Part shown: positions 8,656 through 17,699 of the stretch, piece after piece
How positions within the stretch are numbered: the first letter of the stretch is position 1
Layout: the number at the start of each line of letters is the position of its first letter
Assembly (NCBI RefSeq): GCF_016741775.1
Contig: NZ_JAERRK010000008.1
Coordinates: 307,107 to 371,106 of the forward strand
Direction: 5' to 3'
Source: Streptomyces actinomycinicus
GTDB taxonomy: Bacteria > Actinomycetota > Actinomycetes > Streptomycetales > Streptomycetaceae
DNA: 64,000 nucleotides
Notes under the pieces: generated by a model
The model's input: the letters and a program-made list of their open reading frames with translations, nothing else
What the model was told of the DNA's origin: nothing
Database searches by the model: none
Position numbers and translations under genes: made by a program

Positions 8656-10110
8656 CTACTTCACGCCGAGCCAGCCCTCGATGGGGTGAAGGGCGAAGTA
8701 GACGAGGAAGATGACCGTCAGACCCCACATGAAGGCGCCGATCTCGCGGGCCTTGCCCTGCGCCGCCTTGATGGCGACGTAGGAGATGACGCCGGCGGCG
8801 ACACCGGTGGTGATGGTGTACGTGAACGGCATCAGGACGACGGTCAGGAAGACGGGGATCGCGGTGGCGCGGTCGGCCCAGTCCACGTGCCGGGCGTTCA
8901 TCAGCATCATGGCGCCGATGACGACCAGGGCTGCGGAGGCCACTTCCTGCGGGACGATCGCGGTGACCGGGGTGAAGAAGAGGCAGGCCGCGAAGAACAG
9001 GCCGGTGACGACCGAGGAGAGACCCGTGCGGGCGCCTTCGCCGACGCCGGTGGCCGACTCGATGAACACCGTCTGGCCGGAGCCACCCGCCACACCACCG
9101 ATCGCGCCGCCGGCGCCGTCGATGAACAGCGCCTTCGACAGGCCCGGCATACGGCCCTTGTCGTCGGCCAGTTCGGCCTCGGTGCCGACGCCGATGATGG
9201 TGGCCATCGCGTCGAAGAAGCCGGCGAGGACGAGGGTGAAGACGATCATGCCGATCGTCATCGCGCCGACCTTCTCCCAGCCGCCGAACTCCACCTGCCC
9301 GAGGAGCGAGAAGTCGGGCATGGAGACCGCGCCGTGCAGCTCGGGCGCTCCGTTGGCCCACTGCTCGGGGTCGATGACGCCGAGCCCGTTGAGGACGGCG
9401 GCGACGACCGTGCCGGAGACGATTCCGATCAGGATCGCGCCGGGGACGTTCCGGGCCTGCAGCATGAAGATCAGCAGCAGGGTGCCGGCGAAGAGCAGCA
9501 CCGGCCAGCCGGCGAGTTCACCGGCGGGGCCGAGGGTGACCGGGGTGCCCTTGCCCTGGTGCACGAAGCCGGACTTGTAGAAGCCGATGAGGGCGATGAA
9601 CAGGCCGATGCCCATGGTGATGCCGTGCTTGAGCGCGAGCGGGATCGCATTCATGATCATCTCGCGCAGGCCGGTGACGACCAGCAGCATGATGACGACG
9701 CCGTACATCACGCACATGCCCATGGCCTGCGGCCAGGTCATGTTGGGGGCGACCTGCGAGGAGAGGACGCCGGAGACGGAGAGGCCGGCGGCGAGGGCGA
9801 GCGGCACCTTGCCGACGAAGCCCATGAGCAGCGTGGTGACGGCCGCGGCGAGCGCGGTCGCCGTGATCAGCGCCTTCTGGCCGAGCGTGTCCCCGGCCGC
9901 GTCCTTACCGGACAGGATGAGGGGGTTGAGCAGGAGGATGTAGGCCATCGCCATGAAGGTGGTGATGCCGCCGCGCACCTCACGCGCGACCGTGGATCCT
10001 CTTCTGGATATGTGGAAGTACCGGTCGAGCCAGGACCGCCCGGCCGGGACGCGGCTGCCATCGCCCGCGTCGTCGGCTGCGGTCCTGGGCTCCACTGACT
10101 GCTGGGTCAT
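8656..10110 (-). CDS. NCS2-family purine permease (AzgA/PbuG-like)
   Basis: 484 aa with about 12 predicted membrane segments. REVRGGITTFMAMAYILLLNP near residue 45, FVGKVPLALAAGLS, and GAGGAIGGVAGGSGQTVFIE in the second half match the AzgA/PbuG branch of the nucleobase:cation symporter-2 family, which imports adenine, guanine or hypoxanthine. ATG 10110 is chosen because GGGAG lies 8 nt upstream. Its place between the xanthine dehydrogenase genes and xdhC supports a purine salvage/catabolism role. A hairpin at 10259-10306 separates it from the dehydrogenase genes, so it may have its own promoter. Confidence 0.92.
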   Translation of the reverse strand: MTQQSVEPRTAADDAGDGSRVPAGRSWLDRYFHISRRGSTVAREVRGGITTFMAMAYILLLNPLILSGKDAAGDTLGQKALITATALAAAVTTLLMGFVGKVPLALAAGLSVSGVLSSQVAPNMTWPQAMGMCVMYGVVIMLLVVTGLREMIMNAIPLALKHGITMGIGLFIALIGFYKSGFVHQGKGTPVTLGPAGELAGWPVLLFAGTLLLIFMLQARNVPGAILIGIVSGTVVAAVLNGLGVIDPEQWANGAPELHGAVSMPDFSLLGQVEFGGWEKVGAMTIGMIVFTLVLAGFFDAMATIIGVGTEAELADDKGRMPGLSKALFIDGAGGAIGGVAGGSGQTVFIESATGVGEGARTGLSSVVTGLFFAACLFFTPVTAIVPQEVASAALVVIGAMMLMNARHVDWADRATAIPVFLTVVLMPFTYTITTGVAAGVISYVAIKAAQGKAREIGAFMWGLTVIFLVYFALHPIEGWLGVK

Positions 10111-10258
10111 GGTGCCAACTCCCAAGGTTCAAAGGGGCACCCGCGAACCGCCTTTGCGGACACGGGATTTGGGATTGGACGACCCGGGGGACGGCCCGAG
10201 ACGAACGAATTTCCTGTACTTCAAGGACCGCGAGCGGAGCGGAACTCAAAGGTGGTTC

Positions 10259-10306
10259 CTCCGGGCGGCGCGGCGGAGTGTGTGACGTTCCCTGCGCCGC
10301 CCGGAG
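10259..10306 (-). terminator. hairpin after the xanthine dehydrogenase genes
   Basis: Arms of 12 bp (CTCCGGGCGGCG and its exact complement, 10259-10270 and 10295-10306) flank a 24-nt loop just after the xdhB stop. It could terminate or attenuate read-through into the permease gene. Confidence 0.55.
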
Positions 10307-10317
10307 AGCTTTCGGTG

Positions 10318-12741
10318 TTACGCGGTCCCCGTCAGGTGCTCGGGCCGCACCGGAGTGCGGTCGAGTTCCAGCCCGGTCGCGTCCCGGATCGCCGCGAGGA
10401 CGGCCGGTGTGGACGACAGGGTCGGGGCCTCGCCGATGCCGCGCAGCCCGTACGGGGCGTGCGGGTCGGCGAGTTCGAGCACGTCGACCGGGATGGTCGG
10501 CGTGTCGAGGATGGTGGGGATCAGGTAGTCCGTGAAGGAGGGGTTCCTGACCTTGGCCGTCCTGGGGTCGACGACGATCTCTTCCATGACGGCCATGCCG
10601 AGGCCCTGGGTCGTGCCGCCCTGGATCTGGCCGAGGACGGAGAGCGGGTTGAGGGCCTTGCCGACGTCCTGGGCGCAGGCCAGTTCGACGACCTTGACCA
10701 GGCCCAGCTCGGTGTCGACCTCGACCACCGCGCGGTGTGCGGCGAAGGAGTACTGGACGTGTCCGTTGCCCTGGCCGGTGCGCAGGTCGAAGGCCTCGGT
10801 CGGCCGGTGCCGCCACTCCTCCTCGACCTCCACGACCTCCTCCTCCAGGACGTCGGCCAGGTCGCCGAGGACCTCGCCGCCCTCGGTGACGACCTTGCCG
10901 CCCTCCAGCAGGAGTCCGGCGGTGGCCCAGGCCGGGTGACAGGAGCCGAACTTGCGGCGCCCGATCTCCAGGACCTTCTCGCGGACCAGCTCGCACGAGT
11001 TCTTCACGGCGCCGCCGGTGACGTAGGTCTGCCGGGAGGCCGAGGTCGAACCCGCCGAGCCCACCCGGGTGTCGGCCGGGCGGATGGTCACCTGGGTGAC
11101 GCCGAGTTCGGTGCGGGCGATCTGGGCGTGGACGGTGACACCGCCCTGGCCGACCTCCGCCATCGCGGTGTGCACGGTCGCGACCGGCTCACCGTTGATG
11201 ACCTCCATGCGCACCCTGGCGGTGGAGTAGTCGTCGAAGCCCTCGGAGAAGCCGACGTTCTTGATGCCGACCGCGTAGCCGACGCCCCGTACGACGCCCT
11301 CGCCGTGCGTGGTGTTGGACAGGCCGCCGGGCAGCTGCCGTACGTCGGGGCCCTCGCTGGACTCCCACTGGCGCTCGGGCGGCATGGGCATCGCCTTGAC
11401 GCGGCGCAGGAGTTCGGCGACCGGGGCCGGGGAGTCGACCGGCTGCCCGGTCGGCATGAGGGTCCCCTGCTCCATGGCGTTGCGCTGCCGGAACTCCACC
11501 GGGTCCATGCCGAGCCGCTTCGCCAGCTTGTCCATCTGCGCCTCGTAGGCGAAGCACGCCTGGACCGCGCCGAAGCCGCGCATGGCGCCGCAGGGCGGGT
11601 TGTTGGTGTACAGGGCGATGGCCTCGATGTCGACGTCGTCGACGGCGTAGGGGCCGACGGAGAGGGAGGAGGCGTTGCCGACGACCGCCGGGGAGGCGGA
11701 GGCGTAGGCGCCGCCGTCCAGGACGATCCTGCACTTCATGTGCGTGAGCTTGCCGTCCTTGGTCGCGCCGTGCTCGTAGTGGAGCTTCGCCGGGTGGCGG
11801 TGGACGTGCCCGAAGAAGGACTCGAACCGGTTGTAGACCATCTTCACCGGCTTGCCGGTGCGCAGCGCCAGCAGGCAGGCGTGGATCTGCATGGACAGGT
11901 CCTCGCGGCCGCCGAACGCGCCGCCTACACCGGAGAGCGTCATCCGCACCTTGTCCTCGGGCAGGCCGAGTACGGGCGCGATCTGGCGCAGGTCGGAGTG
12001 GAGCCACTGGGTGGCGATGTAGAGGTGGACGCCGCCGTCCTCCTCGGGCACGGCGAGGCCGGACTCGGGGCCGAGGAAGGCCTGGTCCTGCATGCCGAAG
12101 GTGTACTCGCCCTCGACGATCACGTCGGCCCGCCTCCGGGCCCGGGCCACATCGCCGCGGACGATCGGCTGGCGGTGAACGATGTTGGGGTGCGGGACGT
12201 GCCCGCAGTGGTGGTCGTCGCGGCCCTCGTGGACGAGGATCGCGTCCGGGGCGGTCGCGGAGGCCTCGTCGGTGATGACCGGCAGCTCCCGGTACTCCAC
12301 CTTGATCCTGGCGGCGGCGCGGCGGGCCGTCTCCGGGTGATCGGCGGCGACGATCGCGACCGGCTCGCCGTGGTGGCGCACCTTGCCGTGCGCGAGGACC
12401 GGGGTGTCCCGGATCTCCAGGCCGTAGTTCCTCACCCCGGTGGGCAGGTCGTCGTAGGTCATGACGGCGTACACGCCCGCCGTGGCCAGGGCCTGGGAGG
12501 TGTCGATCGACACGATCTCGGCGTGCGCGACGGTGGAGCGCAGGATCTGGCCCCACAGCATGTCCTCGTGCCACAGGTCGGACGAGTAGGCGAACTCGCC
12601 GGTGACCTTGAGGATGCCGTCCGGGCGCAGCGTGGACTCGCCGACGCCGCCCCTGGCCCGGGAGCCCTGAGTGATCTTCGAGGGAGCGCCGACGGGGGCA
12701 CCGCCCCGCACGGACGGGATGGGAAGCTCGGGGGAGGGCAT
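10318..12741 (-). CDS. xdhB: xanthine dehydrogenase, molybdopterin-binding subunit
   Basis: 807 aa, close to the usual size of this subunit. The N-terminal aldehyde oxidase/xanthine dehydrogenase a/b hammerhead (KVTGEFAYSSDLW, LPVITDEASA) is followed by the molybdopterin-binding part with GVGGAFGGRED, PCGAMRGFGAVQ and a C-terminal PYGLRGIGEAPTLSSTPAV containing the conserved catalytic Glu region. It hydroxylates hypoxanthine/xanthine toward urate in the cytoplasm. ATG 12741 has GGAGG 8 nt upstream and starts 2 nt after the iron-sulfur subunit stop. The stop is TAA, which is uncommon here. Subunit letters differ between organisms; the symbol is a best guess. Confidence 0.93.
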   Translation of the reverse strand: MPSPELPIPSVRGGAPVGAPSKITQGSRARGGVGESTLRPDGILKVTGEFAYSSDLWHEDMLWGQILRSTVAHAEIVSIDTSQALATAGVYAVMTYDDLPTGVRNYGLEIRDTPVLAHGKVRHHGEPVAIVAADHPETARRAAARIKVEYRELPVITDEASATAPDAILVHEGRDDHHCGHVPHPNIVHRQPIVRGDVARARRRADVIVEGEYTFGMQDQAFLGPESGLAVPEEDGGVHLYIATQWLHSDLRQIAPVLGLPEDKVRMTLSGVGGAFGGREDLSMQIHACLLALRTGKPVKMVYNRFESFFGHVHRHPAKLHYEHGATKDGKLTHMKCRIVLDGGAYASASPAVVGNASSLSVGPYAVDDVDIEAIALYTNNPPCGAMRGFGAVQACFAYEAQMDKLAKRLGMDPVEFRQRNAMEQGTLMPTGQPVDSPAPVAELLRRVKAMPMPPERQWESSEGPDVRQLPGGLSNTTHGEGVVRGVGYAVGIKNVGFSEGFDDYSTARVRMEVINGEPVATVHTAMAEVGQGGVTVHAQIARTELGVTQVTIRPADTRVGSAGSTSASRQTYVTGGAVKNSCELVREKVLEIGRRKFGSCHPAWATAGLLLEGGKVVTEGGEVLGDLADVLEEEVVEVEEEWRHRPTEAFDLRTGQGNGHVQYSFAAHRAVVEVDTELGLVKVVELACAQDVGKALNPLSVLGQIQGGTTQGLGMAVMEEIVVDPRTAKVRNPSFTDYLIPTILDTPTIPVDVLELADPHAPYGLRGIGEAPTLSSTPAVLAAIRDATGLELDRTPVRPEHLTGTA

Positions 12742-12743
12742 CG

Positions 12744-13325
12744 TCAGACCTCCTCGGACCGACGGGCGGCCGCGAGGCGGACCGCGTCCATGATCTTCTC
12801 GTAGCCCGTGCAGCGGCACAGGTTGCCCGACAGCGCCTCACGGATGTCGGCGTCGGACGGGTTCGGGTTGCGCTCCAGGAGTTCGTCGGAGGCGACGAGC
12901 AGACCCGGGGTGCAGAAGCCGCACTGGACGGCGCCGGCGTCGATGAACGCCTGCTGGACCGGGGAGAGTCCCGCGTCCTCGCCGGTCCCCGGGCCGGTGC
13001 CCTCGGCCTGCCACCTCCTGGCCTCGTCCAGCGGGGTGCCGCACGCGCCGGTCGCGCAGCCGCCCGCGGCACGCTGCCGGGCGAACTGCGCGAGGCCCTC
13101 GACGGTCACCACGTCACGGCCCTCGACCTGGCCGGCCGCGACCAGGCAGGCGCAGACCGGCACACCGTCCAGGCGTACGGTGCAGGAGCCGCACTCGCCC
13201 TGCTCACAGGCGTTCTTGGAACCCGGCAGACCGAGGCGCTCGCGCAGGACGTAGAGCAGGGACTCGCCCTCCCAGACGTCGTCGGCCTCCTGCGGACGTC
13301 CGTTCACGGTGAAGTTGACGCGCAT
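12744..13325 (-). CDS. xdhA: xanthine dehydrogenase, 2Fe-2S subunit
   Basis: 193 aa. The plant-ferredoxin cluster motif CEQGECGSC with a later Cys (around 43-65), and the second cluster domain with QCGFCTPG and GNLCRCTGYEKI, identify the small iron-sulfur subunit of molybdenum hydroxylases. A Gly/Ala-rich insert with GGCATGACG separates the two domains. Electrons pass through these clusters from the molybdenum site to FAD. ATG 13325 shares one base with the stop of the FAD subunit (TGATG), so the genes are translationally coupled. Confidence 0.94.
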   Translation of the reverse strand: MRVNFTVNGRPQEADDVWEGESLLYVLRERLGLPGSKNACEQGECGSCTVRLDGVPVCACLVAAGQVEGRDVVTVEGLAQFARQRAAGGCATGACGTPLDEARRWQAEGTGPGTGEDAGLSPVQQAFIDAGAVQCGFCTPGLLVASDELLERNPNPSDADIREALSGNLCRCTGYEKIMDAVRLAAARRSEEV

Positions 13326-14218
13326 CACGCGGCTCCCTCCGGTGCGGGGCGGGCGCCACGGTAGGACTCCCAGGTCCAGGTGAGCGTCCTGCGGGCCATG
13401 ACGCCGACCGCGTGCCGACGGTAGTTCGCGGTGCCCCGGACGTCGTCGATCGGGTTGCAGGCGGCGGAGCACAGGTCCGCGAACCGCTTGGCGACCGACG
13501 GGGTGATGATCTTTCCGGTGTCCCAGAAGCCGCCCTCCTCCAGGGCCGCGTTCAGGAAGTCCTCGGCGGCCCCGGCCCGCACCGGGGTGGGCGCGGCCGA
13601 GCCGATGCCGGTGCGCACGGTCCGGGTCGCGGGGTGCAGGGCGAGACCGAAGGCGCACACGGCGATGACCATGGCGTTGCGGGTGCCCACCTTCGAAAAC
13701 TGCTGCGGGCCGTCGGCCTTCTTGACGTGCACGGCGCGGATCAGCTCGTCGGGCCGGAGCGCGTTGCGCTTGACGCCCGTGTAGAACTCGTCGACCGGGA
13801 TGAGCCGGGTGCCGCGGGCCGCCGACTCCACCTCCACCTCGGCGCCGGCCGCGAGCAGGGCGGGGTGGGCGTCGCCGGCGGGCGAGGCGGTGCCGAGGTT
13901 GCCGCCGACGCCGCCGCGGTTGCGGATCTGCGGGGAGGCGACCGTGTGCGAGGCGAGCGCCAGGCCCGGCAGCTCGGCACGCAGGTTCTCCATGATCTTC
14001 GTGTACGGCACGGAGGCGCCCAGCCGTACGCTCTCCGCGCCGGTCTCCCATTCGTAGAGATCGACGATCCGGTTCAGGTCGAGCAGGTACTCCGGCCGGC
14101 GGTGGTCGAAGTTGATCTCGACCATCACATCGGTGCCGCCCGCGATCGGCACAGCGGTGGGGTGCTCCGCCTTGGCGGCGAGCGCCTCCTCCCAACTGGC
14201 GGGACGAAGGAAGTCCAT
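13325..14218 (-). CDS. xanthine dehydrogenase, FAD-binding subunit
   Basis: 297 aa. FAD-binding motifs of the PCMH/CODH-like fold are present: PIAGGTDVMVEINF near residue 25 and IRNRGGVGGNLGTASPAGD near residue 100. It carries electrons from the iron-sulfur subunit to NAD+. ATG 14218 begins with MDFLRPASWEEALA, the usual start of this family. An in-frame ATG at 14287 with AGGA 3 nt upstream would add 23 residues and cannot be excluded. It is the first gene of the xdh operon and is divergent from the PucR gene. Confidence 0.92.
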   Translation of the reverse strand: MDFLRPASWEEALAAKAEHPTAVPIAGGTDVMVEINFDHRRPEYLLDLNRIVDLYEWETGAESVRLGASVPYTKIMENLRAELPGLALASHTVASPQIRNRGGVGGNLGTASPAGDAHPALLAAGAEVEVESAARGTRLIPVDEFYTGVKRNALRPDELIRAVHVKKADGPQQFSKVGTRNAMVIAVCAFGLALHPATRTVRTGIGSAAPTPVRAGAAEDFLNAALEEGGFWDTGKIITPSVAKRFADLCSAACNPIDDVRGTANYRRHAVGVMARRTLTWTWESYRGARPAPEGAA

Positions 14219-14556
14219 GACCGGCTCTCTTCTTCGTGGGTCGTTCAGATTGAGCCAATCCGTCTGCGGCTGGCGCGGCTCGTTCATGTCCTGTTAACGC
14301 GGAGTGGACTCAGTACACCGCCCCGTACTCGGGCGGGGTCAGTCACCGAAACCATGAAGGAGTTCGCTGGCCAGGCCGAGCATCTTGTAGATTCGTATGA
14401 ACGGGGGCCCTCAGTAGCCTCCCGGATTTCCTGGAAAAACGCAGGAAACAGCACGGAGACCCCGGAATGCGCGCCCACGCGTCCCGTTCCGGGCGGCTCC
14501 CACGTCACCTTCCATGATCCATCGTAGGTTTCGAGACAAAGAACGGCGGCGACGAG
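14219..14556. promoter_or_regulatory. divergent control region between xdh operon and pucR-like gene
   Basis: 338 bp without a credible gene. An inverted repeat TTTCCTG-N8-CAGGAAA at 14427-14448 is the best operator candidate for the adjacent PucR regulator. A CCGCCC/GGGCGG hairpin lies closer to the xdh start. I cannot place the two promoters firmly. Confidence 0.5.
14427..14448. promoter_or_regulatory. candidate PucR operator
   Basis: Perfect 7-bp arms TTTCCTG/CAGGAAA separated by 8 nt, about midway between the divergent starts. Placement suits control of both directions. Confidence 0.4.
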
Positions 14557-16230
14557 ATGCGGCTGCGCGCACTGCTGGACACCGATGCGCTGGGCCTGCG
14601 GCTGCTCGGCGGCGAGGACGAGCTGGACCGCTCGGTCCGTGGGGTCATGACCACCGACCTGCGCGACCCGAGCCGCTACCTCTCCGGCGGTGAGCTGGTC
14701 CTGACGGGCCTGGCCTGGCGCCGGGACGCCGACGACTCCGAGCCCTTCGTCCGCATCCTGGTGCAGGCCGGGGTCGCGGGGCTCGCGGCCGGCGAGGCCG
14801 AGCTGGGCGATGTGCCGGACGACCTGGTGCTGGCCTGCGCCCGGCACCGGCTGCCGCTGTTCGCGGTGCACGAGTCGGTGGCCTTCGCGACGATCACCGA
14901 GCATGTGGTCCGGCAGGTCTCCAGCGAGCGCGCCGGGGACCTGGCGGCCGTCGTGGACCGGCACCGCCGGATGATGACCTCGGGACCGGCGGGCGGCGGC
15001 CCGGACGTGGTCCTGGACCTGCTCGGCTCCGACCTGGACCTGCGGGCCTGGGTGCTCTCCCCCACCGGCCGCCTGATCGCCGGCTCCGAGGTCACGGGCC
15101 CCACGCTGCCCGCCGAGACCTGCGCGAAGCTCGCCGCCGAGCACCTGGCAGCCACCCGGACCGGCCGTCGCGGCCCGCACCGGGTGCTGCTGGCCGGCAA
15201 CACGTACTCGCTGTTCCCCGTCCGCTCCTCCGGCCGGGCCCCGCAGCCCGCCCGCGACGTCCGCCAGACGGTCCTGTCCGACTGGCTGCTGGCCGTGGAG
15301 GCGGACGCGGGCGACTGGCCCGCGGAGCGGCTGGACCTGCTCCAGGGCGTCACCCAGCTGATCGCCGTCGAACGGGACCGCCGGGACGCGGCGCGCACGG
15401 TGCGGCGCCGGCTCGCCCAGGAGGTGCTGGAGCTGGTGCAGACGGGCGCCCCGCCCGCCGAGATCGCCGCCCGCCTCCGGGTGGCCGCGCCGGTGCTGCT
15501 GCCGGGGCTGGGGGCCGCCCCGCACTGGCAGGTCGTGGTGGCCCGCGTCGAGTGGGAGGGCCAGGAGGCCGAGGGCGGCCCGGTCGCCCAGTCCCTGCTG
15601 GAGGAGGTGCTGGTCGACCCGCTCGCCACCGGCCCGGAGCCCTCCGACCGCATCGCCGTCGCGCACACCGGCGACGAGGCGATCGCCCTGGTCCCGCTGC
15701 CCGCGGTCACCTCCGAGCACGACGGATCAGAGAGCGGCCTCCTCGCCGACTCGCTCCTGCAGTCGGTGCGGGAGCCACTGTCGGCGGGCCTGGACGACGA
15801 CGGCCGGCTCACCCTGGGCGTCAGCGCCGCCGTGCACTCCGCGGAGGGCCTGCGCGGCGCCCTGGAGGAGGCCCGGCACGCCCGGCGGGTCGCCGCGGCC
15901 CGCTCCGGCCGGGTCTGCGCGGCCGGGCACCAGGAACTCGCCTCGCACGTGCTGCTGCTGCCGTTCGTCCCGGACGACGTCCGCCGCGCCTTCACCGCCC
16001 GCCTGCTGGACCCGCTGAAGGACTACGACCGCCGGCACCGGGCCGAGCTGATCCCCACCCTGGAGGCGTTCCTGGACTCCGACGGCTCCTGGACCCGCTG
16101 CGCCACCCGGCTCCACCTGCACGTCAACACGCTGCGCTACCGGGTCGGCCGGATCGAGCAGTTGACGGGACGTGACCTCTCACGGCTGGAGGACAAGCTC
16201 GACTTCTTCCTCGCGCTGCGCATGAGCTGA
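14557..16230 (+). CDS. PucR-family transcriptional regulator
   Basis: 557 aa. The N-terminal PucR ligand-sensing region (LRALLDTDALGLRLLGGED...VMTTDLRDPSRYLSGGELVLTG) precedes a GGDEF-like middle region and a C-terminal HTH_30 helix-turn-helix (FLDSDGSWTRCATRLHLHVNTL, about residues 508-530). PucR proteins activate or repress purine catabolism genes in response to pathway intermediates. Its divergent position next to the xanthine dehydrogenase operon makes that operon the likely target. Start ATG 14557 follows a GGCGACGAG purine stretch. Confidence 0.92.
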   Translation: MRLRALLDTDALGLRLLGGEDELDRSVRGVMTTDLRDPSRYLSGGELVLTGLAWRRDADDSEPFVRILVQAGVAGLAAGEAELGDVPDDLVLACARHRLPLFAVHESVAFATITEHVVRQVSSERAGDLAAVVDRHRRMMTSGPAGGGPDVVLDLLGSDLDLRAWVLSPTGRLIAGSEVTGPTLPAETCAKLAAEHLAATRTGRRGPHRVLLAGNTYSLFPVRSSGRAPQPARDVRQTVLSDWLLAVEADAGDWPAERLDLLQGVTQLIAVERDRRDAARTVRRRLAQEVLELVQTGAPPAEIAARLRVAAPVLLPGLGAAPHWQVVVARVEWEGQEAEGGPVAQSLLEEVLVDPLATGPEPSDRIAVAHTGDEAIALVPLPAVTSEHDGSESGLLADSLLQSVREPLSAGLDDDGRLTLGVSAAVHSAEGLRGALEEARHARRVAAARSGRVCAAGHQELASHVLLLPFVPDDVRRAFTARLLDPLKDYDRRHRAELIPTLEAFLDSDGSWTRCATRLHLHVNTLRYRVGRIEQLTGRDLSRLEDKLDFFLALRMS

Positions 16231-16239
16231 GGTCAGCGG

Positions 16240-16269
16240 GGGCGTGCGGGGCCAAACCCGGTCACGCCC
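16240..16269 (+). terminator. hairpin after the pucR-like gene
   Basis: Arms GGGCGTG/CACGCCC with an inner CGGG/CCCG pair form a GC-rich hairpin 10 bp after the stop codon. Confidence 0.45.
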
Positions 16270-16284
16270 GCACCCCACTACTTT

Positions 16285-16298
16285 GTGAAATCTTTCAC
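16285..16298 (+). promoter_or_regulatory. Crp-type palindrome GTGA-N6-TCAC
   Basis: GTGAAATCTTTCAC is a perfect palindrome (preceded by T), matching the TGTGA-N6-TCACA form bound by Crp/Fnr-family regulators. It lies about 85 bp before the start at 16382. Confidence 0.5.
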
Positions 16299-16381
16299 CC
16301 AGCCTCTTGGCCCGGCGCCGCGATAGGTGCTGGAATGCCGCCACCACTCAACAGCTCGATGGCGTGCTCGGGGAGGGCAAC

Positions 16382-17161
16382 GTGGCGCATCCCGCCATGT
16401 CTGGTAACGGAACCACCGGTGACGATCCGCTCCAGACCGCGGTATGGCGGTTGCGCAGCCGGGCCTGCTGGGCCGACGCGGCGGCCCTGCTGCCGGCCGA
16501 CCGGCCCGCCACGGCGTTGCAACGGGCCACGCTCCTGGTCGAACGGTGCCTGTACACCGAGCGGGGCTGGGAGGAGGCGGAGGACGCGCTGCGGACGGCG
16601 GAGGCGCTGGCCCACACCGACGACGAGCGGGGGGCCGCCGCCTGCGAGCGCGGCCAACTGGCCTACACGGCCACCCTGCACGGCGTCCGGGACCGCGCCG
16701 ACGAGGCGCGGGCCGCGCTCGGGCGGGCGGCGGCGCTGATCCCTCCGGGGGCGGCCGGGCGGGCCCTGCTGGACTTCCGCCGGGGGCTGATCGCCGAGAA
16801 CCTGACGCGGTCCCCGCAGGCCGCCCGTGCTGCCTACCGGCGCGCCCACACGGGTGCCGCCGCGCACGCCGACCCGCTGCTCCTGTCCTTCACCTGGCGG
16901 CACCTGGCCGGAATCGCCCTGCGGGACGGCGAGTTGGCCGAGGCGCGGCACGGCTTCACCGAATCCCTGCGGATCCGGGAGGAGTTGGGCTATCTGGTGG
17001 GCACGGCCCCGGCACTGGCGTCCCTGGCGGACACGGAGGAGGAGCCGGAGGCGTCCCGGCTCCGGGAAGAGGCACGACGCCTGTTCCGCCTCCTGGGAGG
17101 CGTCCCGACCTGGCTGGCCCACCACCTGGCACCCCCGGCCCCGGGAGCGGCGACGGCGTGA
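16382..17161 (+). CDS. TPR-like helical protein of unknown function
   Basis: 259 aa from GTG 16382, chosen because GGGGAGG lies 5 nt upstream. The protein is Ala/Arg/Leu-rich with repeated ~34-residue helical pairs (for example ALQRATLLVERCLYTERGWEEAEDAL and HLAGIALRDGELAEARHGF), consistent with tetratricopeptide repeats used for protein contacts. No signal peptide, catalytic motif or DNA-binding domain is visible. It sits alone between the pucR-like gene and a repeat array; a Crp-type palindrome in front suggests control by cyclic-AMP receptor protein or a relative. Confidence 0.75.
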   Translation: MAHPAMSGNGTTGDDPLQTAVWRLRSRACWADAAALLPADRPATALQRATLLVERCLYTERGWEEAEDALRTAEALAHTDDERGAAACERGQLAYTATLHGVRDRADEARAALGRAAALIPPGAAGRALLDFRRGLIAENLTRSPQAARAAYRRAHTGAAAHADPLLLSFTWRHLAGIALRDGELAEARHGFTESLRIREELGYLVGTAPALASLADTEEEPEASRLREEARRLFRLLGGVPTWLAHHLAPPAPGAATA

Positions 17162-17219
17162 GCAACCGCGGAGACCGTCACCGGGCACCCCGGTACCGAT
17201 CGACCGCAGAGCCCCCCGC

Positions 17220-17540
17220 ATCTTCCGGCCCACGCCACCTGCACCCACTCAAGGGGCGCGGGGAACTGCGCGACAAGCCACGACACACCCGCAGCCGCAT
17301 CCTTCCGGCCCAGGCAACCTGCACCCACCCAAGGGGCGCGGGGAACTGCGCGACAAGCCACGACACACCCGCAGCCGCATCCTTCCGGCCCAGGCAACCT
17401 GCACCCACCCAAGGGGCGCGGGGAACTGCGCAACGAGCCACGACACACCCGCAGCCGCATCCTTCCGGCCCAGGCAACCTGCACCCACCCAAGGGACGCG
17501 GGGAACTGCGCGACGAGCCACGACACACCCGCAGCCGACG
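17220..17540. repeat. four tandem 80-bp repeats
   Basis: The core AAGGGGCGCGGGGAACTGCG begins at 17251, 17331, 17411 and 17491, an exact 80-bp period; copies differ at only a few bases. A fifth, diverged core occurs near 17617. Single copies of this GGGGAACTGCGCGA-type sequence are, to my knowledge, scattered between genes in many Streptomyces genomes. Function is unknown. The array fills the space between convergent genes. Confidence 0.9.
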
Positions 17541-17640
17541 ACGCACACCCACGGAACCGCCCACCAGCCCCCGCAGCCGACGACGCACACCCGCGAACCC
17601 GCCCACCAGCACCCCCAGGGGCCGCGGGGAACTGCGCGAC
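17529..17640. repeat. two ~42-bp repeats plus a fifth 80-bp-family core
   Basis: CCCGCAGCCGACGACGCACA occurs twice about 42 bp apart, each followed by a similar CCCACCAGC segment, then a degenerate GGGGCCGCGGGGAACTGCGC core. No gene is present here. Confidence 0.7.
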
Positions 17641-17699
17641 AAGCCGCCACACCGCAGCCGGCAACGGCCCCCGCCTCGGCGGCGGCGCACGGCGACCGC

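Noticed and set aside
17220..17540. CRISPR-like array
   Set aside because: The repeats are contiguous 80-bp units with no unique spacers and no cas genes.
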